Position numbers and translations under genes: made by a program
Source: Syntrophaceae bacterium UBA3084
GTDB lineage: Bacteria; Desulfobacterota; Syntrophia; Syntrophales; UBA6807
Assembly: GCA_002367335.1 (NCBI GenBank)
Contig: DFBI01000022.1
Coordinates: forward strand, 1-5,996
Direction: 5' to 3'
Length of the DNA stretch: 5,996 nt
In this document: positions 5,594 through 5,996 of the stretch, one piece after another
Layout: each line of letters opens with the position of its first letter
Position numbering within the stretch: the first letter of the stretch is position 1
Notes under the pieces: generated by a model
What the model was told of the DNA's origin: nothing
Databases searched by the model: none
The model's input: the letters and a program-made list of their open reading frames with translations, nothing else

Positions 5594-5996
5594 TTACTTG
5601 TTGAACCACGCAACACAGAAGTCAGAAAGTACTTCATTTACAAAATCGCTCTCCCCTAATATTCGTTGATCGCTCTTGATACGATCCTGTCCGCTCAGCC
5701 TCATCTTTTTGACTTCATCCCAACCACCAAGGCTTCTTATCAAACCGCCTCCTGCCAGCTCAGGCCGCCGCCCCAGGGGAATGCCCTTTTTAACGTAGGA
5801 TTCATACCCCTTTCTCGCTTCACCAACCCTTCGTCCAAAAAAGCCTAAAACATAGTCAACATCCTGCCATTGCCTCTCTTTCTTCCCCATCAAAGCACTG
5901 TGCCCACTATAAGAATAACGATCCAGTTCCTTCATATCAAATACAACTTTTGCCCTTAATGGATTCAAATGAATATACCGAACCAGTTCCTGCAAA
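5594..5996 (-). CDS. REP-associated tyrosine transposase (Y1_Tnp/IS200-like), C-terminal part, runs off the window
   Basis: The reading frame is open to the right edge, so the N-terminal HUH nuclease half is outside the window; the leftmost readable residues are not the true start (the codon there is TTG). Seen in about 133 residues: RYIHLNPLRAKVV near the beginning, the hallmark helix of RAYT proteins, whose Tyr is the likely DNA-linking nucleophile. YSYSGHSALMG follows, then DVDYVLGFFGRRVGEARKGY, then a GIPLGRRPELAGGGLIRSLGG segment and GESDFVNEVL near the end. This order is typical of the RAYT proteins seen in Desulfobacterota. The frame stops soon after, with FCVAWFNK, and shows no helix-turn-helix domain of the kind some relatives carry, so a C-terminal truncation is possible. 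RAYTs are usually single-copy, domesticated enzymes linked to palindromic repeats; no matching REP array was identified here. Confidence 0.85.
   Translation of the reverse strand, partial: LQELVRYIHLNPLRAKVVFDMKELDRYSYSGHSALMGKKERQWQDVDYVLGFFGRRVGEARKGYESYVKKGIPLGRRPELAGGGLIRSLGGWDEVKKMRLSGQDRIKSDQRILGESDFVNEVLSDFCVAWFNK

Noticed and set aside
5580..5609. Upstream GTG start adding 10 residues to the methyltransferase
   Set aside because: It would overlap the transposase stop, and the ATG at 5579 has a clear GGGAG site at good spacing, so the shorter form is preferred.

Overview
The window looks like chromosomal DNA of an anaerobic or microaerophilic diderm (Gram-negative) bacterium of moderate GC. 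The evidence is an outer-membrane beta-barrel protease with a signal peptide and a terminal Phe, clear Shine-Dalgarno sites, sigma70-like promoter sequence, the ACGCAAAGxCGCAAAG dispersed repeat, and a REP-associated tyrosine transposase relative of a type common in Desulfobacterota and similar environmental lineages. The phylum cannot be fixed from the window; Desulfobacterota or anammox-type Planctomycetota are both plausible.

Layout, left to right. At 108-764 (-) is elbB, a DJ-1/PfpI-family protein, with its own strong promoter (904-932) and a leader of about 130 nt that contains a short ORF and competing inverted repeats. At 1021-1848 (-) is an unnamed 275-residue protein that I read as LUD/ISOCOT-like with a C-terminal CxxCxxxC tail. 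The 1849-2493 gap holds several short inverted repeats, a cluster of TAACAGG motifs, a palindromic copy of the CGCAAAG dispersed repeat, and a promoter/operator-like site for the next gene. At 2494-3690 (+), the only plus-strand gene, is an omptin-family outer-membrane protease with a small extra N-terminal beta domain. It is AT-richer than elbB. It converges on 3796-4470 (-), a two-helix membrane protein with an N-terminal Cys/His cluster and a TTG start. The 4471-5045 gap has no convincing gene, but it carries a GC-rich block with tandem hairpins and, further right, two interleaved perfect 8-bp inverted repeats with pseudoknot topology. At 5046-5579 (-) is a class I SAM methyltransferase, 14 bp downstream of 5594-5996 (-), the C-terminal part of a REP-associated tyrosine transposase running off the right edge.

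The genes do not form an obvious pathway or operon. Spacing and promoters suggest separate transcription units, except that the methyltransferase may be co-transcribed with the transposase. The strongest biological observation is the omptin homologue: the two catalytic pairs (Asp/Asp and Asp/His) are all present, while the N-terminal domain, the cysteines and one specificity position differ from enterobacterial OmpT. No CRISPR array, tRNA, rRNA or complete insertion sequence was seen.
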